A stretch of DNA of 64,000 bases from Achromobacter arsenitoxydans SY8 (GCF_000236785.1 NZ_AGUF01000043.1:33453-97452); one strand, 5' to 3'; counted from the first letter of the stretch, positions 1 through 10,354 are shown. A program made the numbers and translations. Notes: generated from the letters alone by a model not told the origin.

Positions 1-942
1 AAGCTGGTCCAGCGCCGACAGGCGCACGGCCGACGTGGGCTTGAAGTCGGCCAGCGGATCGTTTTCCACCACCATCAGGTTGTAGCGCTCGGACAGTTGC
101 AGCACCTTGTAAGCCTTGGCGGGAGAGATATCCGAACCCGTCGGGTTGTGCGCCAGCGACTGCGTGAAAAACAGGCGCGGCTTTTCGCGCTGCAGCAAGG
201 CCTCAAGCGCCGCCAAGTCAGGCCCGTCCGGCAGGCGCGGAACGCCCAGCATCCGCACGCCGGCCAGCTTCAGTTTGCCGAACAGCGGGTAATAGCCCGG
301 GTTGTCCACCAGCACGGTCGAGCCCGGAGGCAGGAAATAGCGGATCACCAGATCCATCGCCTCGTTTGCGCCGTGCGTCAGCACCAACTGCGACGGCGCT
401 GCGCTGATGCCCACGTCGCCCAGCTTGCGCACCAGACTTTCGCGCAGCGGCGCGTAGCCGAAGCGGCTGCCGTACCGGAACAAGGCGCCCAGGCCCGTGC
501 GCACCACCTTCTGGTGATAGCGGTCCATCCGCATATCCGCCAGCCACTCCACCGGCGGAAAGCCGTCGCCCACCGCAACCGCGTCGGGCTGGGTCTTGAG
601 CTGCTCGCGCATGAGCCACACGATATCCATTGCGCGACTCAATTGCCCGGGTTCCTCGTCCGCGGGCGGACGCGCGTGGTCCACGTCCAGCACATAGAAG
701 CCCGAACCGCGGCGCGGCTCCACCAGCCCGCGCGCCACCAGCATCTCAAACGCCACCACCACCGTGTTCTTCGCATAGCGGTGCAATTGCGCCAGTTCGC
801 GCAGGGACGGCAGTTTGTCGCCCGCACGGTAGACGCCGTCGGCGATCTGCTGGCCGATCAGCCTGGCCAGGCTTTCGGCGATGGGCGCGGCCCGCTGTGG
901 CCTGCCGGAGGGATTTGCGTCGTCCACGCTGGGGATTCCCAC
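1..942 (-). CDS. MocR-family (GntR-HTH plus aminotransferase-fold) regulator, 3' end cut by window
   Basis: Reading the minus strand from a GTG at 942 gives an N-terminal GntR winged helix (about residues 15-85, with [10 protein letters not shown] and [12 protein letters not shown]), a linker, and a type I aminotransferase-fold domain ([40 protein letters not shown]). The reading continues off the left edge, so the PLP lysine region is not visible. MocR proteins are PLP- or ligand-responsive regulators of a neighbouring operon and of themselves. It diverges from the HMG-CoA reductase gene, with inverted repeats between, so it is the likely regulator of mevalonate use. The GTG start is chosen because it gives a full GntR domain; no strong Shine-Dalgarno site decides it. 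Confidence 0.85.
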   Translation of the reverse strand, partial: MGIPSVDDANPSGRPQRAAPIAESLARLIGQQIADGVYRAGDKLPSLRELAQLHRYAKNTVVVAFEMLVARGLVEPRRGSGFYVLDVDHARPPADEEPGQLSRAMDIVWLMREQLKTQPDAVAVGDGFPPVEWLADMRMDRYHQKVVRTGLGALFRYGSRFGYAPLRESLVRKLGDVGISAAPSQLVLTHGANEAMDLVIRYFLPPGSTVLVDNPGYYPLFGKLKLAGVRMLGVPRLPDGPDLAALEALLQREKPRLFFTQSLAHNPTGSDISPAKAYKVLQLSERYNLMVVENDPLADFKPTSAVRLSALDQL

Positions 943-973
943 TGAATCGTTGCCGGAATTGGTGCAGTGCAAT

Positions 974-1017
974 GGTACTGTTTGCCCAAACTGTACCTCT
1001 GAATAGCGGTACAGTTT
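974..1017. promoter_or_regulatory. Candidate MocR operator: three related 10-11 bp half-sites
   Basis: GGTACTGTTTG (974-984) and CAAACTGTACC (987-997) form an inverted repeat with one mismatch. AAACTGTACC (988-997) and GGTACAGTTT (1008-1017) form an exact inverted repeat with a 10 bp spacer. The array lies in the 119 bp between the divergent MocR and HMG-CoA reductase starts. MocR regulators typically bind repeated half-sites in such positions; binding here is inferred. Confidence 0.7.
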
Positions 1018-1061
1018 ACCTAGAATCAGGCCACTCGATTCTTATACGGAGACACGCCATC

Positions 1062-2348
<1,287 letters not shown>

Positions 2349-2417
2349 CCCCTGCAGGACTAGAACCCGAGGCGGCGCCGGCCAGGTCCGCGCGCCGCCC
2401 GACCACAGGAGAGAGAC

Positions 2418-2897
2418 ATGAAACACAGCCCCCCGGCGCCCTCCACGCGCCTGGCCGAAGTCTGGAGCGACACCGTGGACCTCAGGCACCTTGCCTGGGC
2501 CATCGGCATCGGCATCACGATCAGCGTGGCGGGCTTCTTTGCCGCCAGCCGCTGGCTGCGCGGCATGGTGGCCTCGCCCGAACTGGCCCACGCCTACGCC
2601 ATGCTGGCCGGCCTGGCCGGCTGCGTGCTGGCTGGCGTCATCTGCGCCCGCCTGTTCCCGCCCAAGCGCGAAGTCATCGAACACAGCTCCACGCATGATC
2701 CGGCGTGGCGCGCCGAGGTGCTGGCCGAACTGGCCGAGCAGCCCGGCGGGCTGGGCACGCTGGCCGACCTGCCCGAACCCGTGGTCCGCGAACTCAAGGA
2801 ACTGGACCTGTACGACCTGTTCGCCGAACCGGCGGGCAAGACCGCCGCCGCCGCACCCGACGCGCGGCCCGGCGCCGCCAGGGAGGCGCTGGCATGA
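2418..2897 (+). CDS. Small two-helix membrane protein of the mevalonate-type operon
   Basis: The 159 aa protein has a short N-terminus, two hydrophobic segments (about residues 30-47 and 60-80), and a charged C-terminal tail rich in Glu, Leu and Ala that would be cytoplasmic. It follows a strong AGGAGAGAG site and its TGA overlaps the ATG of the TctA-like permease (ATGA), so the two are translationally coupled. I do not recognise a named family. It is smaller than the usual four-helix TctB subunit. By position it may be the small subunit of the transporter encoded next; that is inference. Confidence 0.75.
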   Translation: MKHSPPAPSTRLAEVWSDTVDLRHLAWAIGIGITISVAGFFAASRWLRGMVASPELAHAYAMLAGLAGCVLAGVICARLFPPKREVIEHSSTHDPAWRAEVLAELAEQPGGLGTLADLPEPVVRELKELDLYDLFAEPAGKTAAAAPDARPGAAREALA

Positions 2898-4282
2898 GCG
2901 ATCCCATCCTTCTTGAACAGATCATGGTGGCCGCCGGCATGGGGCTGCTGGGCGCGGTGGTGTTCGCCGCCATCGGCCTGGTGTCAGGCACCGACGAGAC
3001 CACCACGCTGGCCCCGCTGACCCTGCTGGTGGTGCTGCTGGGCGTGCCGCCCGCCGGCGTCTTCACCTTCTTTTTGGCGGGCGCGGTGGCCAAGCACATG
3101 ACGCACGCCGTGCCCACCGCGCTGCTAGGCATCCCCGGCGACACCCTGGCCACGCCGCTGCTGCAGGACGCGAACATGCTACGCAAGCTGGGCGTGCCGC
3201 ACATCGCCCTGCGCAAAATGGTGTCCGGCGCCATCGTCGCGGCATTTGTGGCGGTGCCGCTGGCCGTGCTGTTCGCCGTCCTGCTGGCGCCGTTCGGCGC
3301 AACGATCACCAAGTCCGCCCCCTGGATCTTCCTGGCCGCGGCCGTGCTGATCGCCTACTTCTCGGCCGGACGCTGGGCCGCGGTGGCGCTGCTGGTGCCG
3401 TTCGTCATGATCATCATCGCGCTGCAAAGCCTGACGGCCAAATACGGCGTCAAGCTCAGCATCAGCTACTTCCTGGGCATCGCCATCGGACCGCTGATCG
3501 CCGACCTGTTCACCGTGATCTCGCCGCAGGGCCGCAGCAAGATGCTGCGCGACAAGGTGCGCACGTTTTCGCTGGCGCCGGACGTCAAGGGCTGGTCGGG
3601 CTACTTCCCGAACCCGCTGAAGGTGATGGACCGCGTGCAGACGCGCTGGACGCTGGCCACCGCCGCGGTTTCCAGCGCCACCTTCGTGTTCAGCCCGGTC
3701 GCCATGACCGTGGTGCTGGGCGAGCTGGTGGGTTCGCGCGTCAAGCACGCCTACCATCGCCTGACCACTGTGCTCAGCGCGCGCAACGGCGTCACTGAAG
3801 CCACCTACATCGCCGAGGCCCTGATTCCGCTGATCGCATTCGGGCTGCCCCTGAGCCCGGTGGCGGCAGGCCCGGCGGCGCCGCTCTTCAACGCGCCGCC
3901 GCGCTTCACAGTGGACGCGGCGACCGGCCAGACGCACAACCTGCACAACCTGCTGAACCACTGGGAATTCCTGGGGTACGGCATGCTGGCGGTGCTGCTG
4001 GCGGCGGTGGTGTCCTACCCCTTCGCCATGAACTTCGCCCGCCGCGCCGCGCTGTTCGTGTCGCGCAGGGTCAGCCACGAAGCCATCATCGCCACGTTCG
4101 TAGGCCTGATCATCGTGATCAGCGTCTGGGAAGGCCAGTTCCTGGGCCTGCTCGTCATCCTGACCATGGGCCTCATCGGCGGCCTGCTGTCGCGCCTGTT
4201 CGGCTTCAACACCGGCGTGCAGTTCATGGGCTACTACACCGCGGTGCTGTCGGTGCCGGCGATCGTCAAACTGTTTGGATAA
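2894..4282 (+). CDS. TctA-like permease (tripartite tricarboxylate transporter family)
   Basis: A 462 aa polytopic membrane protein with the TctA look: hydrophobic throughout, with the loop GIPGDTLATPLLQD near residues 80-93 and a second Pro/Gly-rich re-entrant-like region (FGLPLSPVAAGPAAP). TctA is the large membrane subunit of secondary solute transporters that normally also need a TctC periplasmic binding protein, which is absent here. Coupling to the small membrane gene and the HMG-CoA reductase points to import of mevalonate or a related hydroxy acid. The substrate is inferred from context only. Confidence 0.82.
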   Translation: MSDPILLEQIMVAAGMGLLGAVVFAAIGLVSGTDETTTLAPLTLLVVLLGVPPAGVFTFFLAGAVAKHMTHAVPTALLGIPGDTLATPLLQDANMLRKLGVPHIALRKMVSGAIVAAFVAVPLAVLFAVLLAPFGATITKSAPWIFLAAAVLIAYFSAGRWAAVALLVPFVMIIIALQSLTAKYGVKLSISYFLGIAIGPLIADLFTVISPQGRSKMLRDKVRTFSLAPDVKGWSGYFPNPLKVMDRVQTRWTLATAAVSSATFVFSPVAMTVVLGELVGSRVKHAYHRLTTVLSARNGVTEATYIAEALIPLIAFGLPLSPVAAGPAAPLFNAPPRFTVDAATGQTHNLHNLLNHWEFLGYGMLAVLLAAVVSYPFAMNFARRAALFVSRRVSHEAIIATFVGLIIVISVWEGQFLGLLVILTMGLIGGLLSRLFGFNTGVQFMGYYTAVLSVPAIVKLFG

Positions 4283-4294
4283 AGCGTGACGCAT

Positions 4295-4317
4295 GGGCGG
4301 GGCAAGCGGCTCCGCCC
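4295..4317 (+). terminator. Possible hairpin after the mvaA operon
   Basis: GGGCGGGGC and GCTCCGCCC pair as a 9 bp stem (one G-U) over a 5-base loop, 12 bases after the permease stop. There is no T tract, so it may only stabilise the 3' end. Confidence 0.4.
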
Positions 4318-4409
4318 CCCCCATTACCCCGTCACTTGATCCCGCGCAAGGCGGCGCGCCCCCCCTTGCTCTAGCCTCTGCTCTCTTGACCAGAGGAAAG
4401 ACTCATATC

Positions 4410-5567
4410 ATGACGTGGTTCAAATCACTCACCCTCGCCGGACGCGAGTTGCTGCCCATCGTTCAGGGCGGCATGGGCGTGGGCGTATCCGCCCATCGCC
4501 TGGCCGGCGCGGTTGCCAGCCAGAACGGCGTGGGCACCATCGCCAGCGTCGATTTGCGCCATCACCACGCCGATCTCGTGGAAAAGACCGATAAATGCAA
4601 TGATCGCGACACGATCGACACCGCCAACCGCGAGGCCCTGCACCGCGAAGTGCGCGCCGCGCTGGACACCGCGCAGGGGCGCGGCCTGGTGGCCGTGAAC
4701 GTCATGAAGGCCGTGCGCGATCACCAGGCCCTGGTGCGCCAGGCCTGCGAAAGCGGCGCGGAAGCCATCGTCATGGGCGCGGGCCTGCCCCTGGACCTGC
4801 CGGAAATGACGGCGGACTTCCCCAAGGTGGCGCTGGTGCCCATCCTGTCGGAAGCACGCGGCGTGGCCGCCGTGCTGAAAAAATGGATGAAAAAGGGCCG
4901 GCTGGCCGACGCCGTGGTCATCGAACACCCGGGCTACGCCGGCGGCCACCTGGGCGCGGCGCGGCTGGACGACCTGCACAGCGAACGCTTCGACTTCAAG
5001 CGCGTGCTGGCCGATTGCCACGCGCTCTTCAGCGAATTGCAGTTGGGCCGCGACGCGCCCCGGCTGATCGTCGCCGGCGGCGTGGGCAGCCATGAACAGG
5101 TGCGCCACTGGCTCACCAACGGCGCCGACGGCGTGCAGGTAGGCACCGCCTTCGCCGTCACCCAGGAAGGCGACGCGCACGAAAACTTCAAGCGCGTGCT
5201 GATCGACGCAGACCCCACCCAGCTTGCCGAATTCACCAGCGTGGCCGGCCTGCCGGCGCGCGCCGTCGCCACGCCGTGGCTCACGCGCTACCTGCGCCAG
5301 GAAGGCACCCTGCAGGCCAACACCCGCGCCGACCCGCGCCGCTGCAGCCAGCGCATGGACTGCCTGACGCAATGCGGCCTGCGCGACGGCATCGCCAAAT
5401 TCGGCCAGTTTTGCATCGACCTCAAGCTGGCCGCCGCCATGCGCGGCGAAGTCAGCCGCGGCCTGTTCTTCCGCGGCGCGTCCAAGCTTCCGTTCGGCAA
5501 CGCCATGCGCTCGGTGCGCGAGCTGATGGACTACCTGCTGCACGGGGAAATGCCCGCCGCCGCATAG
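4410..5567 (+). CDS. Nitronate monooxygenase / 2-nitropropane dioxygenase-family flavoprotein
   Basis: The 385 aa FMN-dependent TIM-barrel protein oxidises alkyl nitronates or propionate-3-nitronate in related enzymes. Visible marks are the N-terminal PIVQGGMGVGVSAHRLA, the glycine-rich HPGYAGGH loop with the candidate catalytic His near 172, IVAGGVGS, and GADGVQVGTAFA for phosphate binding. A Cys-rich stretch near 310-335 (RRCSQRMDCLTQCG) is typical of the larger bacterial members. ATG 4410 starts directly at the barrel after an AGAGGAAAG site, so longer upstream reading is not used. It stands alone between the mvaA operon and the convergent kinase. Confidence 0.88.
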   Translation: MTWFKSLTLAGRELLPIVQGGMGVGVSAHRLAGAVASQNGVGTIASVDLRHHHADLVEKTDKCNDRDTIDTANREALHREVRAALDTAQGRGLVAVNVMKAVRDHQALVRQACESGAEAIVMGAGLPLDLPEMTADFPKVALVPILSEARGVAAVLKKWMKKGRLADAVVIEHPGYAGGHLGAARLDDLHSERFDFKRVLADCHALFSELQLGRDAPRLIVAGGVGSHEQVRHWLTNGADGVQVGTAFAVTQEGDAHENFKRVLIDADPTQLAEFTSVAGLPARAVATPWLTRYLRQEGTLQANTRADPRRCSQRMDCLTQCGLRDGIAKFGQFCIDLKLAAAMRGEVSRGLFFRGASKLPFGNAMRSVRELMDYLLHGEMPAAA

Positions 5568-5612
5568 GTGCGCAAGCCCTCGCGGGCGCGTCCGCCAGGT
5601 TCGGCAGGCCAG

Positions 5613-7091
5613 CTACGGCTGGCCCGCCGCCGCCAGGTCGAACTGAAACACCGCGCCGGCGCCCGCCTGCTCCACCAGCCGGATCTCGCTCTGGTGCAAC
5701 TGCAGGATGCGCTGCACGATCACCAGCCCCAGCCCGCCGCTGTCGCCGGGCCCCCGGTTCAGCGCCGACGCGCGGGTAAACAGCCCCGCACGCAGTTCCT
5801 TAGGTATGCCGCTGCCGGTATCGCTTACCTGCACCTGCACGCGGTTGCTGGCCAGCCCCAGCTGCAGCTCGATGCGTCCACCCGGCGGGCTGTGGCGGAT
5901 GGCGTTGTCCAGCAGGTTCGTCAACACGCGTTCGATCAGCCCCAGGTCCGCGCGCACCGGCGGCAGCGCCTGCGGGAAGTCCGTGGTCAGCCGCTGGCGG
6001 CGGGCCTCGGCGGCCAGTTCGAACTTCTGCATCACATCCTGCACCAGTTCGGGCAGCGAAAAGGTTTCGGGCTCCAGCCGCACCAGCCCGGATTCCAGCC
6101 GCGCCAGCTCGAACAATTCCTGCGCCAGGCGGCCCACCTTGCGGCTCTGCGCCAGCGCGATATCCAGGTAGCGGCGGCGTTCGCCGGGGTCCAGGGTCTC
6201 GTCCTTGAGCCGCAGCGTCTCCAGATAGCCGTGCAGCGACGTCAGCGGCGTGCGCAGGTCGTGCGAGATATTGGCGACCAGATCGCGGCGCTGCTGGTCC
6301 TGGCGCGTAAGCTCGCGCCACTGCTCCGAAATACGTCGCCCCATCTGCGCAAACGTGCGCCGCAGCACCGCGATCTCGTCGCCGTTGCGCGCAGCCGCAT
6401 CCCCGGGCCGCTCCAGCGCGGCCAGCGCCTGGCCATCGTCGCCTTCGAAGGCCCGCACGGCCCGCGTCAGGCCGCGCAACGGCCGCGTGATTAGCGCGAA
6501 GGCGGCCAAGCCGGCCACCAGCCCCAGCAGCGCCACCAGCGCGATCGACCAGAGCGTGGTCCGCAGCACCGAGCTGCGCGACACATCCATGGCCAGCGCG
6601 TCGTGCGCCTGGCCCTGCAACACCACATAGACATAGCCCTGCTCGCGGCCGTCCACGCGCACGGGCGCGGCGCTGAACACCTTTTGCGCGTCCGCGCTGC
6701 GCGGATCGTCGCCGGTGATGGGCAGCATCCCGCCCGCCAGCAGGCGCTTGACCGGCCCCAGGTCCACGCGGTCGCGCTTGATCTGTCCGGGCGGCGCGGC
6801 GTCGCCCACGATGCGGCCATCGTTGGACAGCAGGTAAACCTCCACCGCCGGATTCACCGTCATCAGCATGTCGAACATCGAGCGAACCGCGTCGGGCTTC
6901 CAGCCGCCCGCGTCCATGAGTTCGGTGGAACCCGCGATGTGCTGCGCGAGCCCGCTGGACAGGCGTTGCACGACTTCCTGCTCGTAGCGCGAATTGGCGG
7001 CGATCTGCAGCCAGGCCGACGCGCCGCAGCAGGCCAGCAGCAGCAACGCGAACACCGCGGACAGGCGCTGGGTCAAGGTCAAACGCTTCAT
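5613..7091 (-). CDS. Sensor histidine kinase of the envelope methionine-repair locus
   Basis: A 492 aa HisKA-type kinase. It has an N-terminal membrane helix (about 8-28), a periplasmic domain of about 145 residues without a recognised fold, a second helix (about 178-200), a HAMP linker, a HisKA box NISHDLRTPLTSLHGYLE with the phospho-His, and an HATPase domain with N box LLDNAIRHSP and DTGSGIP. Its start overlaps the stop of the response-regulator gene by 4 bp, so the two are coupled. The periplasmic sensor and the divergent repair genes suggest it detects envelope oxidative damage such as reactive chlorine; the signal is inferred. Confidence 0.9.
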   Translation of the reverse strand: MKRLTLTQRLSAVFALLLLACCGASAWLQIAANSRYEQEVVQRLSSGLAQHIAGSTELMDAGGWKPDAVRSMFDMLMTVNPAVEVYLLSNDGRIVGDAAPPGQIKRDRVDLGPVKRLLAGGMLPITGDDPRSADAQKVFSAAPVRVDGREQGYVYVVLQGQAHDALAMDVSRSSVLRTTLWSIALVALLGLVAGLAAFALITRPLRGLTRAVRAFEGDDGQALAALERPGDAAARNGDEIAVLRRTFAQMGRRISEQWRELTRQDQQRRDLVANISHDLRTPLTSLHGYLETLRLKDETLDPGERRRYLDIALAQSRKVGRLAQELFELARLESGLVRLEPETFSLPELVQDVMQKFELAAEARRQRLTTDFPQALPPVRADLGLIERVLTNLLDNAIRHSPPGGRIELQLGLASNRVQVQVSDTGSGIPKELRAGLFTRASALNRGPGDSGGLGLVIVQRILQLHQSEIRLVEQAGAGAVFQFDLAAAGQP

Positions 7092-7807
7092 GTCTGCCCT
7101 CCGGGCGTCGCCGCGAACTTGTAGCCCTTGCCCCAGACGGTAAGGATGCGCTGCGGGTTGGACGGGTCGGCCTCGATCTTGGTGCGCAGACGATTGATGT
7201 GCGTGTTGACCGTGTGCTCGTAGCCTTCGTGCTGGTAACCCCAGACCTGGTTCAGCAGGTCCAGGCGCGAAAACACCTTGTCCGGATGGCGCGCGAAGAA
7301 ATGCAGCAGGTCGAACTCGCGGGGCGTGAGGTCCAGGCGCCGCGCATCGACGTCGACCGTGCGCGCGATCGGGTCGATCAGCACGCCATGCACGGCCAGG
7401 CTGCCCGCGTCGATGCGCGCATTGCGCTCAATGGCGTCGCTGCGGCGCAGCAGGGCCCGCACCCGCGCCACCAGCTCCAGCATCGAAAACGGCTTGGCCA
7501 GGTAGTCGTCCGCCCCCAGTTCCAGGCCCAGGATGCGATGCACCTCGCTGGACCGGGCGCTGGTGATGATGATGGGCGTGTAGCGCGCCATGGCCCGCGC
7601 CCGCTTGCAGATTTCAAGGCCGTCGATGCCGGGCAGCATCAGGTCCAGCACCAGCGCATCCCAGCCGCCCTCTTCCAACCGGCGCATGCCCTCGTTGCCG
7701 TCGGCGGCATGCTCGACGGCGTAGCCCTCGTCCCGCAGGTGCAGGCGCAGCAGTTCGGCAATGTGGGCGTCGTCTTCAACGATGAGGACGCGGCGGGGCG
7801 TATCCAT
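7088..7807 (-). CDS. OmpR/PhoB-family response regulator
   Basis: 239 aa with a receiver domain (acidic EDD at 11-13, phospho-acceptor D55 in VLDLMLPG, Lys in LAKPFSM) and a C-terminal OmpR-type winged helix (LTPREFDLLHFFARHP, VWGYQHEGYEHTVNTHINRLRTKIE). It is the first gene of the minus-strand pair with the sensor kinase and diverges from the cytochrome b and molybdoenzyme operon across about 140 bp. It is therefore the natural candidate for control of that operon. No sigma/anti-sigma pair, the control used for comparable loci elsewhere, is visible. Confidence 0.92.
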   Translation of the reverse strand: MDTPRRVLIVEDDAHIAELLRLHLRDEGYAVEHAADGNEGMRRLEEGGWDALVLDLMLPGIDGLEICKRARAMARYTPIIITSARSSEVHRILGLELGADDYLAKPFSMLELVARVRALLRRSDAIERNARIDAGSLAVHGVLIDPIARTVDVDARRLDLTPREFDLLHFFARHPDKVFSRLDLLNQVWGYQHEGYEHTVNTHINRLRTKIEADPSNPQRILTVWGKGYKFAATPGGQT

Positions 7808-7949
7808 GGGGCACTCTGAGGCAGGGTCGATGCGCCTATTGTCGCCAATCCGCGGGGGCCAGAGTTCACATTTAATTTAACTTTGCGTGAGGACTTCGGT
7901 ATCGGCCCGGGGCAAGAATGCCTCCAACAACAGCCCCCCGGAGACCGCC
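7808..7949. promoter_or_regulatory. Divergent promoter region, response regulator / cytochrome b
   Basis: The 142 bp gap contains an AT-rich core (TTTAATTTAA near 7871-7880) in otherwise GC-rich DNA, suitable for the two divergent promoters and the OmpR-type binding sites. I could not define a clear direct repeat. Confidence 0.4.
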
Positions 7950-8597
7950 ATGTTGGCCCGCCCCGCCTTGAACGACACGCCGCCCGCGCCGCATCCCGCC
8001 GCGCCTGCGCCGGCCGGCGCCATCCACCCCGGCTGGCTGCGCATCACGCACTGGCTGAACGCATTGGCCGTGGTCATCATGACCATGAGCGGCTGGCGCA
8101 TCTACAACGCCTCGCCCTTCTTTGATTTCACCTTTCCCAACGGCATCACCCTGGGCGGCTGGCTGGGCGGAGCCCTGCAGTGGCACTTCGCCGGCATGTG
8201 GCTGCTGTTCGGCAACGGCCTGCTGTACCTGGCGCTGAACCTGGCCACCGGACGCCTGTGGCGCAAGTTCCTCCCCGTCAGTCCGCGCGGCGTCGTGCGG
8301 GACCTGGGCGCAGCGCTGCGCGGCAGGCTGTCCCACGCCGATCCGCGCCGATACAACCAGGTGCAGCGCCTGGCCTACCTGTTCGTCATGGCCGATATCG
8401 CCGTGCTGATCCTGTCCGGCCTGGTGCTCTGGAAGTCCGTGCAATTCGACCTGCTGCGCGAACTGATGGGCGGCTACGAGGCCGCCCGCCGCGTCCACTT
8501 CTTTGCCATGGCGCTGCTGGCGGGCTTTGTCGCCGTCCATCTGCTGATGGTGGCGCTGGTGCCCCGCAGCCTGATCGCCATGATCCGCGGCAAATAA
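7950..8597 (+). CDS. Cytochrome b561-type membrane electron donor (Ni-hydrogenase cytochrome b family)
   Basis: 215 aa with four or five hydrophobic helices and paired heme-ligand candidates: His in LRITHWLNAL near 35, His in LQWHFAGMW near 80, and His in RRVHFFAMAL and AVHLLM near 180-195. Such proteins pass quinol electrons to periplasmic oxidoreductases. Ten bases after its stop comes a Tat-exported molybdoenzyme, so the pair parallels MsrQ/MsrP (YedZ/YedY), although this subunit is b561-like. ATG 7950 follows a GGAGA site; an upstream in-frame start at 7887 would add a non-hydrophobic stretch and is less likely. Confidence 0.85.
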   Translation: MLARPALNDTPPAPHPAAPAPAGAIHPGWLRITHWLNALAVVIMTMSGWRIYNASPFFDFTFPNGITLGGWLGGALQWHFAGMWLLFGNGLLYLALNLATGRLWRKFLPVSPRGVVRDLGAALRGRLSHADPRRYNQVQRLAYLFVMADIAVLILSGLVLWKSVQFDLLRELMGGYEAARRVHFFAMALLAGFVAVHLLMVALVPRSLIAMIRGK

Positions 8598-8607
8598 GGA
8601 GCCCCTC

Positions 8608-9399
8608 ATGACCGAAGAACGACGCATCTCGCCGCCCGCCCTGGACGGCCCCGCCATCCTGAAGGAAGCCGGAAAACTGCTGGACCGGCGTGTGGCGGAG
8701 CCCTCGCGCCGCGCCTTCCTGCGCCGCGGCCTGACCCTGGGCGGCGTGGCCATGCTGTCCGGCTGCTCGCTGTCCGACGATGAACACGTCGAAAAGGCCC
8801 TGGCCGCCGTATCCCGCTTCAACGACCGCGTGCAGGGCTGGATCTTCGACCCGAACAAGCTGGCGCCGACCTATCCGGAATCCATGATTACCCGGCCCTT
8901 CCCCTTCAATGCCTATTACGGCATCGACGAAGTGCGCCACGTGGACGAGGAATCGTTCCGGCTGGAAGTCACCGGCCTGGTGGCCGACAAGCGCCGCTGG
9001 CGGCTCGACGAACTGCGCGCCATGGCGCAGATCGACCAGGTGACGCGGCATATCTGCGTCGAAGGCTGGAGCGCCATCGGCAAATGGGGCGGCGTGCCGT
9101 TCTCGACCTTCCTCAAGCGCGTGGGCGCCGACCTGGGCGCCAAGTACGTCGGCTTCAAGTGCGCGGACGACTACTACACCAGCATTGACATGCCCACTGC
9201 ACTGCACCCGCAGACCATCCTGGCGCTGACCTACGACGGCCGCACGCTACCCCCCGAATACGGCTTCCCCATGAAGCTGCGCATGCCCACCAAGCTTGGC
9301 TACAAAAACCCCAAGCATATCCAGGCGATTTTCGTCACCAACACCTACCCGGGCGGTTACTGGGAGGACCAGGGCTACAACTGGTTCGGCGGCAGCTAG
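8608..9399 (+). CDS. Tat-exported molybdopterin-dependent oxidoreductase, sulfite-oxidase fold (MsrP/YedY-like)
   Basis: 263 aa. A twin-arginine segment ([14 protein letters not shown], about 32-45) is followed by AMLSGCS, so the export signal may also be a lipobox. The molybdenum-cofactor domain has the Cys ligand at about C150 in [16 protein letters not shown], then FSTFLKRVG and [11 protein letters not shown]. The catalytic part resembles the sulfite-oxidase/YedY family, whose MsrP members reduce protein-bound methionine sulfoxide in the periplasm with quinol electrons. The cytochrome b just upstream, and the Met-rich protein and MsrB/MsrA downstream, favour the same role. A different substrate cannot be excluded from sequence alone. 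Confidence 0.88.
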   Translation: MTEERRISPPALDGPAILKEAGKLLDRRVAEPSRRAFLRRGLTLGGVAMLSGCSLSDDEHVEKALAAVSRFNDRVQGWIFDPNKLAPTYPESMITRPFPFNAYYGIDEVRHVDEESFRLEVTGLVADKRRWRLDELRAMAQIDQVTRHICVEGWSAIGKWGGVPFSTFLKRVGADLGAKYVGFKCADDYYTSIDMPTALHPQTILALTYDGRTLPPEYGFPMKLRMPTKLGYKNPKHIQAIFVTNTYPGGYWEDQGYNWFGGS

Positions 9400-9440
9400 G
9401 TGGATTCCTGTCTTTTCCCACCCCTCAAAAGGAACGCATC

Positions 9441-9797
9441 ATGAAGAAACTCACCACCGCCGCACTGTCCCTGTGCCTGGCCTTTGGCGCCGCGGCAGCG
9501 CACGCCGCCGACACCATGGGCAAGGAAGGCATGAGCAAAGACGGCATGAGCAAGAGCAGCATGTCCAAGGACGGAATGTCCCAGGACGGCATGAAGAAGG
9601 ACGGAATGTCCCACGACGGCATGTCCAAGGGAGCGATGTCGAAGGACGGCATGAGCAAGGATTCCATGTCCAAAGGCTCGATGTCCAAGGACGGCATGAG
9701 CAAGGACTCCATGTCCAAAGGCTCGATGTCCAAGGACGGCATGAGCAAGGACTCCATGTCCAAAGGCTCGATGTCCAAGGACGGCATGAGCAAGTAA
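9441..9797 (+). CDS. Exported pentapeptide MXKDX repeat protein, methionine-rich
   Basis: 118 aa. A signal peptide ends near AHA (residue 22) and the mature part of about 96 residues is almost wholly five-residue units of the form M-S-K-D-G/S. I count 19 Met in the mature chain, roughly one residue in five, with Lys, Asp and Ser making up the rest, and no Cys. The sequence has no enzyme fold and should be disordered and hydrophilic. A related methionine-rich protein (MrpX) beside YedY/YedZ in Azospira suillum works as a hypochlorite sink regenerated by Met sulfoxide reduction. Here MsrP-like, MsrB and MsrA genes flank it, so a sacrificial scavenger is likely. Confidence 0.9.
   Translation: MKKLTTAALSLCLAFGAAAAHAADTMGKEGMSKDGMSKSSMSKDGMSQDGMKKDGMSHDGMSKGAMSKDGMSKDSMSKGSMSKDGMSKDSMSKGSMSKDGMSKDSMSKGSMSKDGMSK
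9636..9797 (+). repeat. 45 bp in-frame tandem repeat within the MXKDX gene
   Basis: Three 45 bp units (9636-9680, 9681-9725, 9726-9770), the second and third identical over their full length, and a partial fourth encode nine residues of Met spacing each. Near-identity at DNA level points to recent expansion. Confidence 0.9.
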
Positions 9798-9853
9798 GCC
9801 CGCTCGGGGCCCGCACCCGCGGGCGCCCGGTACGCCCCCTTCCGGAGCACGCC

Positions 9854-10354
9854 ATGAGAATCAACCGCAGACACTTCCTGGGCCTGGGCGGCGCGGCCGC
9901 GGCGGCAGCCGGCCTGGCGCCGCTGCTGGCCGCCCGCAGCGGCCCCGCGGCAGCGGCCGGGTCTTTCCCCTACACGCTCACCGATGCGCAGTGGCGCGAA
10001 AGGCTGACGCGCGAACAGTACCAGGTGCTGCGCCGCGACGGCACGGAACGCCCCTACAGCAGCCCGCTCAACGACGAACACCGCAAGGGCACGTTCGCCT
10101 GCGCCGGCTGCGAACATCCCCTGTTCTCCTCATCCACCAAGTTCGACAGCGGCACCGGCTGGCCCAGCTTCTGGCAGCCCCTGCCCGCCGGCGTGGGTGA
10201 AACCCGCGACCGCAGCTTCGGCATGACCCGCACCGCCGTGCATTGCGCCAACTGCGGCGGCCATCTGGGCCACGTCTTCGACGACGGCCCGCGCCCCACC
10301 GGCCTGCGCTACTGCATGAACGGCGTGGCCATGACCTTCGCCCCGCAGGCCTGA
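9854..10354 (+). CDS. msrB: Tat-exported peptide-methionine (R)-S-oxide reductase
   Basis: 166 aa. The N-terminus [23 protein letters not shown] is a twin-arginine signal, so the enzyme acts outside the cytoplasm. The MsrB domain follows with two zinc CxxC pairs (CAGC near 88-91, CANC near 135-138), [14 protein letters not shown] and the catalytic Cys C154 in RYCMN. It reduces the R diastereomer of methionine sulfoxide. It lies 57 bp after the MXKDX gene in the same direction. The Tat route fits a folded, zinc-loaded enzyme. How reducing power reaches it in the periplasm is not encoded in the window. Confidence 0.93.
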   Translation: MRINRRHFLGLGGAAAAAAGLAPLLAARSGPAAAAGSFPYTLTDAQWRERLTREQYQVLRRDGTERPYSSPLNDEHRKGTFACAGCEHPLFSSSTKFDSGTGWPSFWQPLPAGVGETRDRSFGMTRTAVHCANCGGHLGHVFDDGPRPTGLRYCMNGVAMTFAPQA

